Positions 21,517 through 30,949 are shown, counted from the first letter of the stretch. The stretch is 64,000 nt of DNA from Arthrobacter sp. (GCA_031277795.1 JAITLQ010000004.1:165783-229782); one strand, 5' to 3'. A program made the numbers and translations. Notes: generated by a model not told the origin, from the sequence alone.

Positions 21517-22026
21517 TCAGTCGTCCCAGATGCCGAGCCCCTCGGGCTCGTCCCCGTCCAGCTGACCCCACACGGGGCCAGACTCGCCCAGGGTGTACGG
21601 CTGCACCAGGGCGGCGGCGGGGCCGAGCACGTGGATGGCCTCCACGTGGATGGCGTCGGTGCCGCCCTCGAGCAGGGTCACATCCGACACCACGGCGGCA
21701 GCCGAGAGGTCGCCGCGCTGGGCGCGCAGGGCCTCGATCAGCTCGGCGACGATGACGCCGCCGTCGATCTCCGCGTCCTCGTCCTCGCCCGTGGGCTCCA
21801 CGAGCACCATGCGCAGGGAGGGCTCGCCTTCCTCCGGGGCGTCGTTGTCCTCGGCGATGCGGCGGGCCACGGCGGCCTCGTTCTCCAGGACCACGGCGAA
21901 CGGCATGATGCCGCCCATCTGCACGAGGTGTTCCTGGGCGATGGACAGGGCGGTGCCCAGCACGCCGTCCAGGTCCTGGGCGGCCTCTGACTCGACGCTG
22001 GGCTGGATCTCGGGGGTCTCGCTCAT
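21517..22026 (-). CDS. Conserved hypothetical protein coupled to manB
   Basis: 169 residues, acidic throughout (many Glu and Asp), no membrane segment or signal. Hydrophobic stretches such as MPFAVVLENE, GVIVAELIEALRAQ and AIHVEAIHVLGPAAALVQPY suggest a compact alpha/beta fold, and the C-terminus is GIWDD. No known motif is recognised. Its ATG overlaps the manB stop codon by 4 bp, so it is made together with the phosphomutase and may work in the same sugar-nucleotide supply, but this rests on position only. Confidence 0.75.
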   Translation of the reverse strand: MSETPEIQPSVESEAAQDLDGVLGTALSIAQEHLVQMGGIMPFAVVLENEAAVARRIAEDNDAPEEGEPSLRMVLVEPTGEDEDAEIDGGVIVAELIEALRAQRGDLSAAAVVSDVTLLEGGTDAIHVEAIHVLGPAAALVQPYTLGESGPVWGQLDGDEPEGLGIWDD

Positions 22027-23489
22027 GCTGCGCTCCTGACGATGGAGAGGACCAGATCGCGCACGGCGGCCATGGCCTCGGGGGTCTTGGCTTCGCCGTT
22101 GTAGCGAAGGAAGGGCTCGGTGTTAGACGGGCGGAGGTTGAACCACCACGCGCCGTCGGCGGCGGCAACGGTGGTGCCGTCGAGGTGGTCAACGTTCACG
22201 GCGGCGCCGGCCAGGGCCGCGGGGGCGGCGGCGGACACGGTGCCCGCGCCCTCGTCCACGCCCGGGGCCATGATCTCGAGGACACGGGCGACGGCGCCGG
22301 CCTTGTCCTGGACCTCGGAGTTGATCTCCCCGGAGGGGGAGTAGGGCTCGTACTCCTCCGCCAGGGCGGAGAGGGTGCCCTCTTGCTCGCCGAGCGCGGC
22401 CAGGACGTGCATGGCGGCGAGCATGCCGGTGTCGGCGTTGAAGAAGTCGCGGAAGTAGTAGTGGGCGGAGTGCTCCCCGCCAAAGACGCCACCCTCGGAG
22501 GCCATGACGGCCTTGATGAAGGAATGCCCCACGCGCGTGCGGATGGGGCGGCCGCCCTCGCGCAGCACCAGCTCCGGCACGGCGAGCGAGGTGATGAGGT
22601 TGTGGATGATCACCGGGGTGTCCTCGCCGGCGGCCTTGGCCCGGGCGATCTCGCGGCGGGCCACCAGCGCGGTGATGGCGCTCGGCGTCACGGCGTGGCC
22701 GAGCTCGTCCACGACGAAGCAGCGGTCGGCGTCGCCGTCGAAGGCCAGGCCGATGTCCGCGCCGTGCTCCACCACGGCCCGCTGCAGGTCAACGAGGTTC
22801 GCGGGCTCGAGCGGGTTCGCCGGGTGGTTGGGGAAGGTGCCGTCCAGCTCGAAGTACAGCGGCACGATCTCCAGCGGCAGGCCCGGAAGCAGGGCGTCGC
22901 CCAGCACGGCGGGCGTCGTGAGCCCCGCCATGCCGTTGCCGGCGTCGACGACCACTTTGAGGGGGCGGATCCCCTTGAGGTTCACGAGCTCGCGCAGATA
23001 AGAGGAGTAGTCGGCGAGCACGTCGATATCCTCGATGGCGGCCGGCGCCTCGACGGGGGCCGGCAGGCCGGAGTCGAGGTAGCCCTGGGCCACGTCGCGG
23101 ATCTCGAACAGGCCGGTGTCGGAGGACACGGGCACGGCGCCGGCCTTGGCCATCTTGATGCCGTTGTAGCCGGCCGGGTTGTGGCTCGCCGTGAAGGTGA
23201 CGCCGGCGGCGTTCAGGCGGCCGCACGCGAAGTACAACTCGTCCGTGGAAATGAGGCCGAGCAGGCGGGGAATGGCACCGCGCGAGGCGGCGCCCTCGGC
23301 GAAGACGCGCGCGTAGCTGGTGGAGGTGGGGCGCATGTCGCCGCCGACCAACACGGTCTGCCCCGCGAGGCCGAGGACGTCCACGAAGGCCGCACCCACC
23401 GCGCGGACGGAGTCCTCGGTGATGGTTTCGCCAACGATTCCGCGCACATCGTAGGCCTTGAACGAGGCTGAGAGGTCGAGAGTAGTCAC
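22023..23489 (-). CDS. manB: Phosphomannomutase/phosphoglucomutase
   Basis: 488 residues from a GTG at 23489; the -10 box TACCCT lies 6 nt upstream, so a leaderless start fits. Interconverts hexose 6- and 1-phosphates for nucleotide-sugar synthesis. All four alpha-D-phosphohexomutase landmarks are present: the phosphoserine loop TASHNPAGYNG (Ser102), the metal loop FDGDADR, the sugar loop GGEHSAHYYF and the phosphate-binding RPSNTEPFLR. Whether it prefers mannose or glucose phosphate cannot be read from sequence. First gene of a two-gene unit, divergent from recQ with 134 nt between. Confidence 0.93.
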   Translation of the reverse strand: MTTLDLSASFKAYDVRGIVGETITEDSVRAVGAAFVDVLGLAGQTVLVGGDMRPTSTSYARVFAEGAASRGAIPRLLGLISTDELYFACGRLNAAGVTFTASHNPAGYNGIKMAKAGAVPVSSDTGLFEIRDVAQGYLDSGLPAPVEAPAAIEDIDVLADYSSYLRELVNLKGIRPLKVVVDAGNGMAGLTTPAVLGDALLPGLPLEIVPLYFELDGTFPNHPANPLEPANLVDLQRAVVEHGADIGLAFDGDADRCFVVDELGHAVTPSAITALVARREIARAKAAGEDTPVIIHNLITSLAVPELVLREGGRPIRTRVGHSFIKAVMASEGGVFGGEHSAHYYFRDFFNADTGMLAAMHVLAALGEQEGTLSALAEEYEPYSPSGEINSEVQDKAGAVARVLEIMAPGVDEGAGTVSAAAPAALAGAAVNVDHLDGTTVAAADGAWWFNLRPSNTEPFLRYNGEAKTPEAMAAVRDLVLSIVRSAA

Positions 23490-23623
23490 GACCCTAGGGT
23501 ACGCGGTGCCGGGCCGGCGGCCCGGCCGCCCGGAGGCGGGGTGGCTCCCCTCACAGCGGTGAGGCATACACGACGGCGCGTGGGCGCCGTCGTGCTGTCG
23601 GCTCTCGCTGGGATACTGGTCGG

Positions 23624-25792
23624 GTGAGCGAAACCCAGCCCTTCACCGTCCACCCGCAGGAACCACGCACCGGCTCCGACTCGGAGCTGCGGCGCGAGGC
23701 GACCGGCATCCTCCGCGCCCTCGTGGGGCGCCCGGACGCGGAGTTCCATGCTGGGCAGTTTGAGGCCATCGAGGCGCTCGTGGCGCACGGGCGCCGCGCG
23801 CTTGTGGTGCAGCGCACCGGTTGGGGTAAGTCGGCCGTGTACTTCGTTGCCTCGCTTTTGCTGCGGGCGAGGGGTGCGGGCCCCACGCTCATCATTTCCC
23901 CGCTCCTGGCGCTCATGCGGGATCAGGTCTCCGCCGCCGAACGGGCGGGGGTGCGGGCTGAGGCCATCAACTCGGCCAACGCCACCGAGTGGGGGCGCGT
24001 GCAGGCCCGCTTGGAGGCCGGCGAGATCGACGTGTTGCTGGTCTCACCCGAGCGCCTGAACAATCCGGCCTTCCGTGAGACCCAGCTGCCGCGGCTCCTG
24101 GAGACCATGGGCCTGCTCGTGGTGGACGAGGCGCACTGCGTCTCCGACTGGGGCCACGACTTCCGCCCCGACTACCGGCGCATCCGCGACCTCATCGCGC
24201 GGCTGCCGCAACGCGTGCCCGTCCTGGCCACCACGGCCACCGCGAACGCCCGCGTGGTGACGGACATCGAGGAGCAGCTGGCGGTCGGCGGCACCGAGGT
24301 CTTCACCCTGCGCGGCCCGCTGGCCCGCGCGTCCCTGCGCTTGGGTGTGCTGCGCCTGCCCTCGCCCCGGGCCCAGTTGGGATGGCTCGTGCAGCACCTC
24401 GCGGAGCTTCCGGGCAGCGGCATCATCTACGCGCTCACCGTCTCGGCGGCGGAAGACATCGCGGCGCTGCTGAGCCGTTCCGGCTTCGACGTCCTCGCGT
24501 ACACGGGGCGCACCGACACGGACGAGCGCATGCGGGCCGAGCAGGCGCTCAAGGCCAATCAGGTCAAGGCCCTCGTGGCCACGAGCGCGCTCGGGATGGG
24601 TTTCGACAAGCCGGACCTCGGGTTTGTGGTGCACGTGGGCGCGCCGGGCTCGCCCGTGGCGTACTACCAGCAGGTGGGCCGCGCCGGCCGCGCCACGGAG
24701 AGTGCGGACGTGCTGCTGCTGCCCGGCACGGGGGACAAGGAGATCTGGCAGTACTTCGCCACGTCCTCCATGCCGGACGAGGCCAGGGCCCAGGCCGTGC
24801 TGGCGGCGCTTGCCGAGCAGGGCGGGCCGCTGTCCGTCCCCGCCCTCGAGGTGCGCGTCAACCTGCGCCGCACGCCGCTCGAGCTGCTGCTGAAGGTGCT
24901 CGCCGTGGACGGCGCCGTGGAGAGGGTCGCCGGCGGCTGGCAGTCCACCGGCGTGCCGTGGACGTACGACGCCAAGCGCTACGCCCGCGTGGCCCGCGCG
25001 CGGCTGGACGAGCAGAACGCGATGTTGGAGTTCGAACGCACCGACGGCTGCCGCATGGAGTTCCTGGCCCGCCAGTTGGATGACCCCACCGCCAGCCCGT
25101 GCGGGCGCTGCGACAACTGCGCCGGCCAGTGGTTCCCCGGTTCTGTGGAGGACAGCGCCCTGCAGGCCGCCACCCAGGGCCTCGACCGCGTGGGCGTCGC
25201 GATCGAGCCGCGCCGCCTGTACCCCACGGGCGCGGACCGGTTGGGGATCCCCGTCAAGGGCAAGATCCCGGAGGGCGAGCAGGCCAGCGAGGGGCGCGCC
25301 CTCGCCAGGCTCACCGACCTCGGCTGGGGCGGGGCCCTGCGCAAGATCTTCGAGGCCGCGAACCAGACGCCGGATGGGCCCGTTTCAGCGGAGATGCTGC
25401 GCGCGTGTGCCACGGTGCTCGGCCAGTGGGACTGGGCGCAGCGGCCGGTGGGCGTGGTGACGATGCCCTCGCGCCAGCGCCCGCAGCTGGTGCATTCCCT
25501 GGGACAGGGCCTGGCCGAGCTGGGGCGGCTGCGCTACCTGGGATCCCTCGACTACGCGGGAGACGGGCCGCGGCTGGGACCCGGCGGCAACTCCGCCTAC
25601 CGCTTCGCCGATGTGCGCGGGGCGTTCAGCGTTCCCGCGGCCTGGGCCGAGGCCCTGGCCCAGGCGCCCGGCCCCTTGCTGCTCGTGGACGATGTCTGCG
25701 ATTCGCGTTGGAGCTTCACGGAGGCGGCCCGCGTGCTGCGGGACGCCGGCGCCCCCGGTGTGTTGCCCTTCGCCCTCGGCCTCGTGGGCTGA
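23624..25792 (+). CDS. recQ: RecQ-family helicase with C-terminal phosphoribosyltransferase-like domain
   Basis: 722 residues from a GTG preceded by GATACT and 6 nt (leaderless type). Superfamily 2 helicase motifs: QRTGWGKS (I), VVDEAHCVSDWGHDFRPDY (II, DEAH and RecQ signature), ATTATAN (III) and QQVGRAGR (VI). After the helicase core comes the RecQ zinc region (CRMEF, then CGRCDNC). The last 150 residues differ from E. coli RecQ: no HRDC domain is evident; instead there is a region ending in LLLVDDVCDSRWSFTEAARVLRDAG, which looks like the PRPP loop of a phosphoribosyltransferase fold. Roles in DNA repair are expected; the task of the extra domain is unknown. Confidence 0.9.
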   Translation: MSETQPFTVHPQEPRTGSDSELRREATGILRALVGRPDAEFHAGQFEAIEALVAHGRRALVVQRTGWGKSAVYFVASLLLRARGAGPTLIISPLLALMRDQVSAAERAGVRAEAINSANATEWGRVQARLEAGEIDVLLVSPERLNNPAFRETQLPRLLETMGLLVVDEAHCVSDWGHDFRPDYRRIRDLIARLPQRVPVLATTATANARVVTDIEEQLAVGGTEVFTLRGPLARASLRLGVLRLPSPRAQLGWLVQHLAELPGSGIIYALTVSAAEDIAALLSRSGFDVLAYTGRTDTDERMRAEQALKANQVKALVATSALGMGFDKPDLGFVVHVGAPGSPVAYYQQVGRAGRATESADVLLLPGTGDKEIWQYFATSSMPDEARAQAVLAALAEQGGPLSVPALEVRVNLRRTPLELLLKVLAVDGAVERVAGGWQSTGVPWTYDAKRYARVARARLDEQNAMLEFERTDGCRMEFLARQLDDPTASPCGRCDNCAGQWFPGSVEDSALQAATQGLDRVGVAIEPRRLYPTGADRLGIPVKGKIPEGEQASEGRALARLTDLGWGGALRKIFEAANQTPDGPVSAEMLRACATVLGQWDWAQRPVGVVTMPSRQRPQLVHSLGQGLAELGRLRYLGSLDYAGDGPRLGPGGNSAYRFADVRGAFSVPAAWAEALAQAPGPLLLVDDVCDSRWSFTEAARVLRDAGAPGVLPFALGLVG

Positions 25793-25835
25793 CCCGTCCG
25801 GGCTCCCCACAGGCCGCGCACCTAGACTGGAAGGC

Positions 25836-26852
25836 ATGGACTTCTGGCTGTGGTTGGTACTCGGGCTTGCGGTGGCCGTGGGCGGCTCCGCGATCTGGTT
25901 GCGCGGTCTGCGTCGCCGCAACGCCGAGAGCTTTTCGGTGGCGGTGACGCCGGAGCGCGCCCAAGCAGCGTCGGCCAGGCTCACCGAGACGCAGCACCGG
26001 GAGGTCTACCGCTTCCTCGCTTCGGACAATGTGCTCGCCGCGGCTCAGGCCATCAAGCAGGCCACGGGCGCCGGTGTCCGCGACAGCCTCGTCGACGCGC
26101 AGGCCCTGCGCAGCTTCCCCCAGGTGTGGGCCGCGCCCACCACCGAGGCAGCCGATGCCGCGGCGGCGAAGCTGGGCTCGCTGAACTCGGCTGACCCCGC
26201 CGACCCCGCCGCGACGGAGCCGGCGGCGGCGGAGGATGCGGCAGACGTCTCACTCCCGTCCGCCCCGGAGGCCGCCGAGCAGGGGCAGCCGACCCCGGCC
26301 GATGCCGTGGCCCCGGTGCCCGGCGGTTCGGCCCAGGACAGCCACGAGGCGGCGGCGCCCGAGGCCAACGACTGGGTGATCCCCGAGCACTGGGCCGATG
26401 AGTACGGGGGAGAGAGCACGAGCGAGCTGAACATGGAGCTCACGCGCCTCGATGGCGACGAACTCCGCCGCTTCTCCACGCTCGAACTTCCGGCCGCGGA
26501 GCGGGATCAGTTCATGTCCCGGCTCCGCGATGGCGACTACACCGAGGCGGCCGGGCTGATCGCCGAACGTATGGGTGCCGACGCCGCCTCGGTCGAGGAG
26601 GCGCTGCGGGCCAACCTCGAGGCCGGCCCCGAGCGCGTCCAAGGCATCTCGCTGCGTTTCGACCTCGGCAACGGCCAGCAGGTCGACTTCTCCACGCAGC
26701 TGTTGCCGGAGGAGGACCGAGAGGCGTTCTTCTCGGCGCTGCGGGCCGGCGATCTGGTCGCCGCCGCCCAGATCGTGTCGCGCCACACCGGCATCTCGCC
26801 CGAGCAGGCGCTGGGCATGCTCGAGTCCTTCAGGCACCGCCGCGAGCAGTAG
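25836..26852 (+). CDS. Membrane-anchored protein with three L7/L12-C-terminal-like repeats
   Basis: 338 residues from the ATG at 25836 (GGAAGG and a TAGACT box both lie just upstream). One N-terminal membrane segment (about 4-22) with a basic stop WLRGLRRR. Three related helical modules follow: residues 49-90, 213-262 and 285-333, each of the form L..(R)..F...L..G(D)..AA..I...TG......A...L. The pattern recalls the C-terminal domain of ribosomal protein L7/L12. The first is separated from the others by about 110 residues of Ala/Pro/Glu-rich, probably disordered sequence. No enzyme motif. Follows recQ by 43 nt with its own -10 box. Function unknown. Confidence 0.8.
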   Translation: MDFWLWLVLGLAVAVGGSAIWLRGLRRRNAESFSVAVTPERAQAASARLTETQHREVYRFLASDNVLAAAQAIKQATGAGVRDSLVDAQALRSFPQVWAAPTTEAADAAAAKLGSLNSADPADPAATEPAAAEDAADVSLPSAPEAAEQGQPTPADAVAPVPGGSAQDSHEAAAPEANDWVIPEHWADEYGGESTSELNMELTRLDGDELRRFSTLELPAAERDQFMSRLRDGDYTEAAGLIAERMGADAASVEEALRANLEAGPERVQGISLRFDLGNGQQVDFSTQLLPEEDREAFFSALRAGDLVAAAQIVSRHTGISPEQALGMLESFRHRREQ

Positions 26853-26985
26853 CCTCGAACGCCCCCGGTCGCGCCCCGGTCCGCCGCGTGTCGGCGCGCG
26901 GGCGGCGGACCGGGGGGCGCCGCCGTCGTCGGCTTGTTCGCCGGCGGCCTCGCCTGTGGAGGGCGCCCCGTGAAGGGCACAAAGA

Positions 26986-27025
26986 AGGGCCCCGGGGTCT
27001 TGATCTCTCAAGACTCCGGGGCCCT
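26986..27025 (-). terminator. Terminator of tRNA-Ser(GCT)
   Basis: 18-bp stem with one mismatch around TCTC, 7 nt downstream of the tRNA. Confidence 0.85.
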
Positions 27026-27032
27026 CATTCTG

Positions 27033-27121
27033 CGGAGACGGGGGGATTTGAACCCCCGGTCCACCTTTCGGCAGACCCTTCATTAGCAGTGAAGTCCATT
27101 CGGCCGCTCTGGCACGTCTCC
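27033..27121 (-). tRNA. tRNA-Ser (anticodon GCT)
   Basis: 89 nt with long variable arm, acceptor GGAGACG/CGTCTCC, discriminator G, anticodon loop CTGCTAA and T-loop GTTCAAATCCC; CCA not encoded. Confidence 0.95.
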
Positions 27122-27212
27122 ACGTTGCAGAAGCAACATCCCCAGCCTAGCGGAGCCAAGGCCCGCGCGCCAAAATGGCCGTTCCGCGTGGCGCGACATG
27201 GTGTCGCAGGAG

Positions 27213-27254
27213 CGAGACGGCCCGGGCCGAGCACGCCGGGCCCGGGCCGTCTCG
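27213..27254 (-). terminator. Terminator of the first GH43 gene
   Basis: Perfect 14-bp stem (cgagacggcccggg and its complement) with a 14-nt loop, 9 nt after the stop codon of the glycosidase. Confidence 0.8.
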
Positions 27255-27263
27255 GCCCACCTG

Positions 27264-30200
27264 CTAGTGGCGTCGGCGGCGTCGCCCGTCGGCCAGCACC
27301 AGGGCGGCGCCGGCGGCGACCAATCCTCCGACGGTGACCAGCCAGGCGCCGACCGAGGCCCCGGTCTGCGCCAGGTTCCCCGCAGCCGCCGCCGAGGCGG
27401 CCGCCGCCGGATCGTCCGTCGTCGCGGCGGAGGAGGCCTGGGCGCCGCCCGTGGGTTCGGAGCCGGGTTCCTCCTCGGCCGTCCCGTCTCCGTCCGCCGA
27501 GGCGCCGTCGTTCCCCTGCGTCGGCGTTGCGGGGGCCCCCGAGGACGCCGGGGGAGTCACGGTGCCGCCGGGCGTCGGGGAACCCGTGGGCGCACCGGTG
27601 TCGGTGGTCGGCGCGGTGGACGAGCCACCGGTCTGCTCCGCGAGCACCTTGACCCGCAGGGAGACGGTCGGCTCGGCCAGCTCCTCCGTGGCCTCCATGT
27701 CGAAGACCGGGGTGCCCTCGGCATCGAAGTGCACGCGGCGCACGAACATGTCGCGGCCGGTGAGACCGTTGTGCAGCGTGCGCGCGTGGAAGACGTAGAT
27801 GAGGTTGCCGTCCTCGTCCTCGCTCCACATGCCGTGGCCGGTCCCCAACTGCCAGGAGCCGTTGAACACGGCCGACTTCTGGATCGGGTAGTTCAGCTTG
27901 GTCCAGGACGCGGCCTTCGTCAGATCGCTCTGGCCGGAGGCATCGGCCATGGCCAGGCCGGTCGTGTACGAGTCACCCACGGTGGAGCCCGAATAGATGA
28001 GGTAGAGCTTCCCGTCGCGGGAGAGCACATTGGGCCCCTCGGCGATGGTGTTGTCCCAGGCGTACTCGGGAACCACGATGCGCACCGGCTCGGAGGTCAG
28101 GCGGGTCGGGACGCTCGGATCGACCTTGGCGATGAAGATCGCGCCGAGCTGCTGCCAGGCGTAGTACGCCTGCCCCGTCTCGTCCTCGAAGTAGGTCATG
28201 TCCAGGGAGATGCCGGCCAGCTGATTCAGCGCCGACCCGTCCTGGCGCAGCACGTGCTCGGCCTTGGTCCAGCTCGCCGGATCCAGGGGATCCAGGTCGT
28301 TGCCCTCCGCATCCTTGTTCAGCTGCATGATCGAGGCGCGCCCCGTCCACATGTTCGGCTGCGAGGACTGGTTGTAGCAGGGCATGAAGAGGATGGAGAG
28401 CTTGCCGTTGATGACGTGGAACTCGGGGGCCCAGAAGCAGCCGGTCATCTGGTTGCCAGCGGCATCGGTGTCGCCGCGCTTGAGCAGCTTCACCTCCTTG
28501 GCGCCCGCGGCATCGGACAGACCGGAGATCGTGTCCGCCATCCGCACGGGCATGAAGGCGGCGTTCTGCTGTTCGATGTTTGCACCGTTGAGATCGTTCG
28601 TGGCGATCATCAGGTAGACGTTCTTGCCGTTGAGCTCGTACTTGAACACGGAGGGATCGGCTCGCTCGTCGGCGAACGGAGTGGGGTACTCGGTTTGCTT
28701 CACCGTGCCCGTGGCGGTGTATTCGCCGGGGGTCGAGGTGTCCACATCGCTCAGGTCCCACGCGGAGACCGGAAGCGAGGCGGTGGAACCGTCGGAGTAG
28801 TTCAGCTTCACCTCGGAGGGCAGCGCGGCCTCGTCCACCGACTCGCCCTGGCGCACCGTGACGTCCTCGTACGCCTCGTAGCCCGTGTTGCTGATGCGCC
28901 CAAAGCTCTGCTGGAGCCCATCCATGATGCCGGAGGGAACGGTGAGGGCCGTGCCGTGGGTCGTGTCCTCGAGCGAGGACAGCTCGTCCTCGCCGAGCGT
29001 GGCGGTGCCGGTCACGGCGCCCGTGGTGGCCCCGGCCGAGGCGGCACGGGACGCGGCCGCCGTCGTGAGCTGGGTGAAGCCCTGCGAGCGGCGCACGCCC
29101 GAGTCGGTGGTCCACGAGATGCGGTAGAGCTGCGCGGCGCTGTCCCACACGGCGTGCGGACGGTTGACGCCGCCCTGCTCGTCCAGCGTGAGCAGGCCGA
29201 GCTCGGTGTAGCTGCGCAGGTCCTTGGAAGTGGCGAGCAACACCTGGCTGGTCTGCGTCCCATCGGAACCACCGCCGCGGGCCACGCGGGTGGCGATCAC
29301 GCCGTAGCCGCCGTCCTCCAGCTCAAAGACGGACGGGTCCTTGAGGGAACGCAGGATGGCGTCGCTGGTTCCGCCGGCGGGGACCGCCGTGGAGGTGCCG
29401 GGGAAGAAGATGCCGTAGTTCTCGTTGAAGGCGCTCCAGCCACCGGCGGTGGCCCTGGCCAGATGCAGGCTCAGCGCCACATCGGCGTTGTTGGCCTCCT
29501 GATCCGTGGTGGGCGTGCGGTCGTAGGCGGCCAGCGTGCCGGAGGAGTCCTTGCCCAGGACGCGCACCGAGAAGGTCTTGGTGACCGTGGTGTCTGGACC
29601 CTTGGCGCCGGCCTCGACCACCACGCTGGCGGTGGCGTCCCGCTCCGAGACGAGGGTGTTGCCCTGCAGCGTGGCACCGGTGGCGGACACGATCTTCGCG
29701 CTCACGCCGCTGGGGGCGGCCGGCAGTTCCTCGCCCGAACGCACCGTGGGGGGAAGCACGTAGCGATCGGCGGCGGCCTGCGCCTTCTGGGTCGCGTCGA
29801 CGGTTTCCGGCTGGACCGTCAGGGAAAAGGACTTGCTCGCGTCGACGCCGCGCTCGCTCGCGGTGGCCGTCAGCGTCACGTCGGCGGCGGGGCTGCCGGC
29901 GGCGGGCCGGGTGACGGAGCCGTCGGCGGCGATCACGTCGGGTTGCGAGGAAGCCCAGCTCACGCTCCCGGAGGCCGTGGGCAGGGCGAGGTAGTCGGTG
30001 GTGACCGGATCGGTCGGCAGGCTGATGGAGGAGAGCGTCTCCTCCGCGAGCCGCCTGACGTCCGCGGCGTTGAGCTGGGCGTCCCGGGTGTTGGCCGCCG
30101 CCACCTCGGACGCGGTGAGCGCACGGTCGTACACCCTGAACGCCGAGACGGCACCCTTGAAGAACGGATCGGGCCATGGCGAACGGCCGATGGTGTTCAG

Positions 30201-30872
30201 GGACTGGTCGGTGATGCTCTTGGGGCTCAGCGACGTCGTCTCGCTGGCCACCTTGGCGCCGTTGACGTAGAAGCTCAGGGTCTTGGCCTCGCCGTCCAGT
30301 ACCGTCGTGAGGGAGTACCACCGGTTGGCGCTCAGATTGCTCGTGGAGCGGGCGTTGATTTCCCCGCCGGCGGAGCCCACGGTGATGGCCGTTCTGGGGG
30401 CGTCCTTGACGGTGCTGAAGAAGTACGCGTCGGACGCGTCGTTGCCGATGTTCCAAAGGAAGTTGTAGGCCGACTTCATCGAGGCATCGAGCTGGACCTC
30501 CGTGGTCACCGTCGCCGAGGTGGCCTGGCTCAGGAGGTCCGGGGGCAGCTCGACCCAGGACGCGGTCGTGGAAGATTTGGCGCCGCCCGTGAAGGTGAGG
30601 GAGGTGCCGGTCCACAGCGAATCCTTCCCGTTCTTCACGGTGGCGGGGCCGAACGACGAGCCCGCGGCCGAGTTGGCGACGCTGCTGCCGCTGCTCTGGT
30701 CGAAGACGTAGTCGACGAGCGGGCCGGCGCTCGCCGCCGAGGCCACGGGCACGCCGCCCACGAGGAGGGGAAGGGCGAGGGCCGCGGCGGTGCCGAGGCT
30801 CACCGCGAGCCGCGCGCCGCGGCGCCCGGTTGGGGGGACGGCGCGCGCTGGCGCCTGAAGACGGGAGGTCAT
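27264..30872 (-). CDS. Secreted, cell-wall-anchored GH43-type glycosidase (LamG, Ig-like domains)
   Basis: 1202 residues; ATG with AAAGGA 7 nt upstream. Order: Sec signal peptide (1-47), LamG/concanavalin-like domain (about 50-255), Ig-like regions (about 265-460), a beta-propeller piece with LKDPSVFELEDGGYGVIATR (about 485-610), a Big_4-like Ig domain (about 660-730), then a fuller GH43-like propeller with ERADPSVFKY, WAPEFHVI and AEGPNVL holding the expected Asp and Glu residues, and last a Ser/Thr/Pro/Gly-rich stalk with the sorting signal LAQTG, a hydrophobic segment and RRRRRH. GH43 enzymes remove arabinose, xylose or galactose from plant polysaccharides; the exact activity is unknown. 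The LAQTG form fits a class E sortase, which is not in this window. Confidence 0.85.
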   Translation of the reverse strand: MTSRLQAPARAVPPTGRRGARLAVSLGTAAALALPLLVGGVPVASAASAGPLVDYVFDQSSGSSVANSAAGSSFGPATVKNGKDSLWTGTSLTFTGGAKSSTTASWVELPPDLLSQATSATVTTEVQLDASMKSAYNFLWNIGNDASDAYFFSTVKDAPRTAITVGSAGGEINARSTSNLSANRWYSLTTVLDGEAKTLSFYVNGAKVASETTSLSPKSITDQSLNTIGRSPWPDPFFKGAVSAFRVYDRALTASEVAAANTRDAQLNAADVRRLAEETLSSISLPTDPVTTDYLALPTASGSVSWASSQPDVIAADGSVTRPAAGSPAADVTLTATASERGVDASKSFSLTVQPETVDATQKAQAAADRYVLPPTVRSGEELPAAPSGVSAKIVSATGATLQGNTLVSERDATASVVVEAGAKGPDTTVTKTFSVRVLGKDSSGTLAAYDRTPTTDQEANNADVALSLHLARATAGGWSAFNENYGIFFPGTSTAVPAGGTSDAILRSLKDPSVFELEDGGYGVIATRVARGGGSDGTQTSQVLLATSKDLRSYTELGLLTLDEQGGVNRPHAVWDSAAQLYRISWTTDSGVRRSQGFTQLTTAAASRAASAGATTGAVTGTATLGEDELSSLEDTTHGTALTVPSGIMDGLQQSFGRISNTGYEAYEDVTVRQGESVDEAALPSEVKLNYSDGSTASLPVSAWDLSDVDTSTPGEYTATGTVKQTEYPTPFADERADPSVFKYELNGKNVYLMIATNDLNGANIEQQNAAFMPVRMADTISGLSDAAGAKEVKLLKRGDTDAAGNQMTGCFWAPEFHVINGKLSILFMPCYNQSSQPNMWTGRASIMQLNKDAEGNDLDPLDPASWTKAEHVLRQDGSALNQLAGISLDMTYFEDETGQAYYAWQQLGAIFIAKVDPSVPTRLTSEPVRIVVPEYAWDNTIAEGPNVLSRDGKLYLIYSGSTVGDSYTTGLAMADASGQSDLTKAASWTKLNYPIQKSAVFNGSWQLGTGHGMWSEDEDGNLIYVFHARTLHNGLTGRDMFVRRVHFDAEGTPVFDMEATEELAEPTVSLRVKVLAEQTGGSSTAPTTDTGAPTGSPTPGGTVTPPASSGAPATPTQGNDGASADGDGTAEEEPGSEPTGGAQASSAATTDDPAAAASAAAAGNLAQTGASVGAWLVTVGGLVAAGAALVLADGRRRRRH

Positions 30873-30906
30873 GGTTGTCCTTTGCTGGGGGAACAGGGGA
30901 GCGGGC

Positions 30907-30937
30907 GGGGTGCGGCGTCCAGGGGACGCCGCACCCC
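30907..30937 (-). terminator. Terminator between the two GH43 genes
   Basis: Perfect 14-bp stem (ggggtgcggcgtcc and its complement) with a 3-nt loop. It suggests that the two glycosidase genes can be expressed apart. Confidence 0.75.
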
Positions 30938-30949
30938 GGAGGGGGCGGC

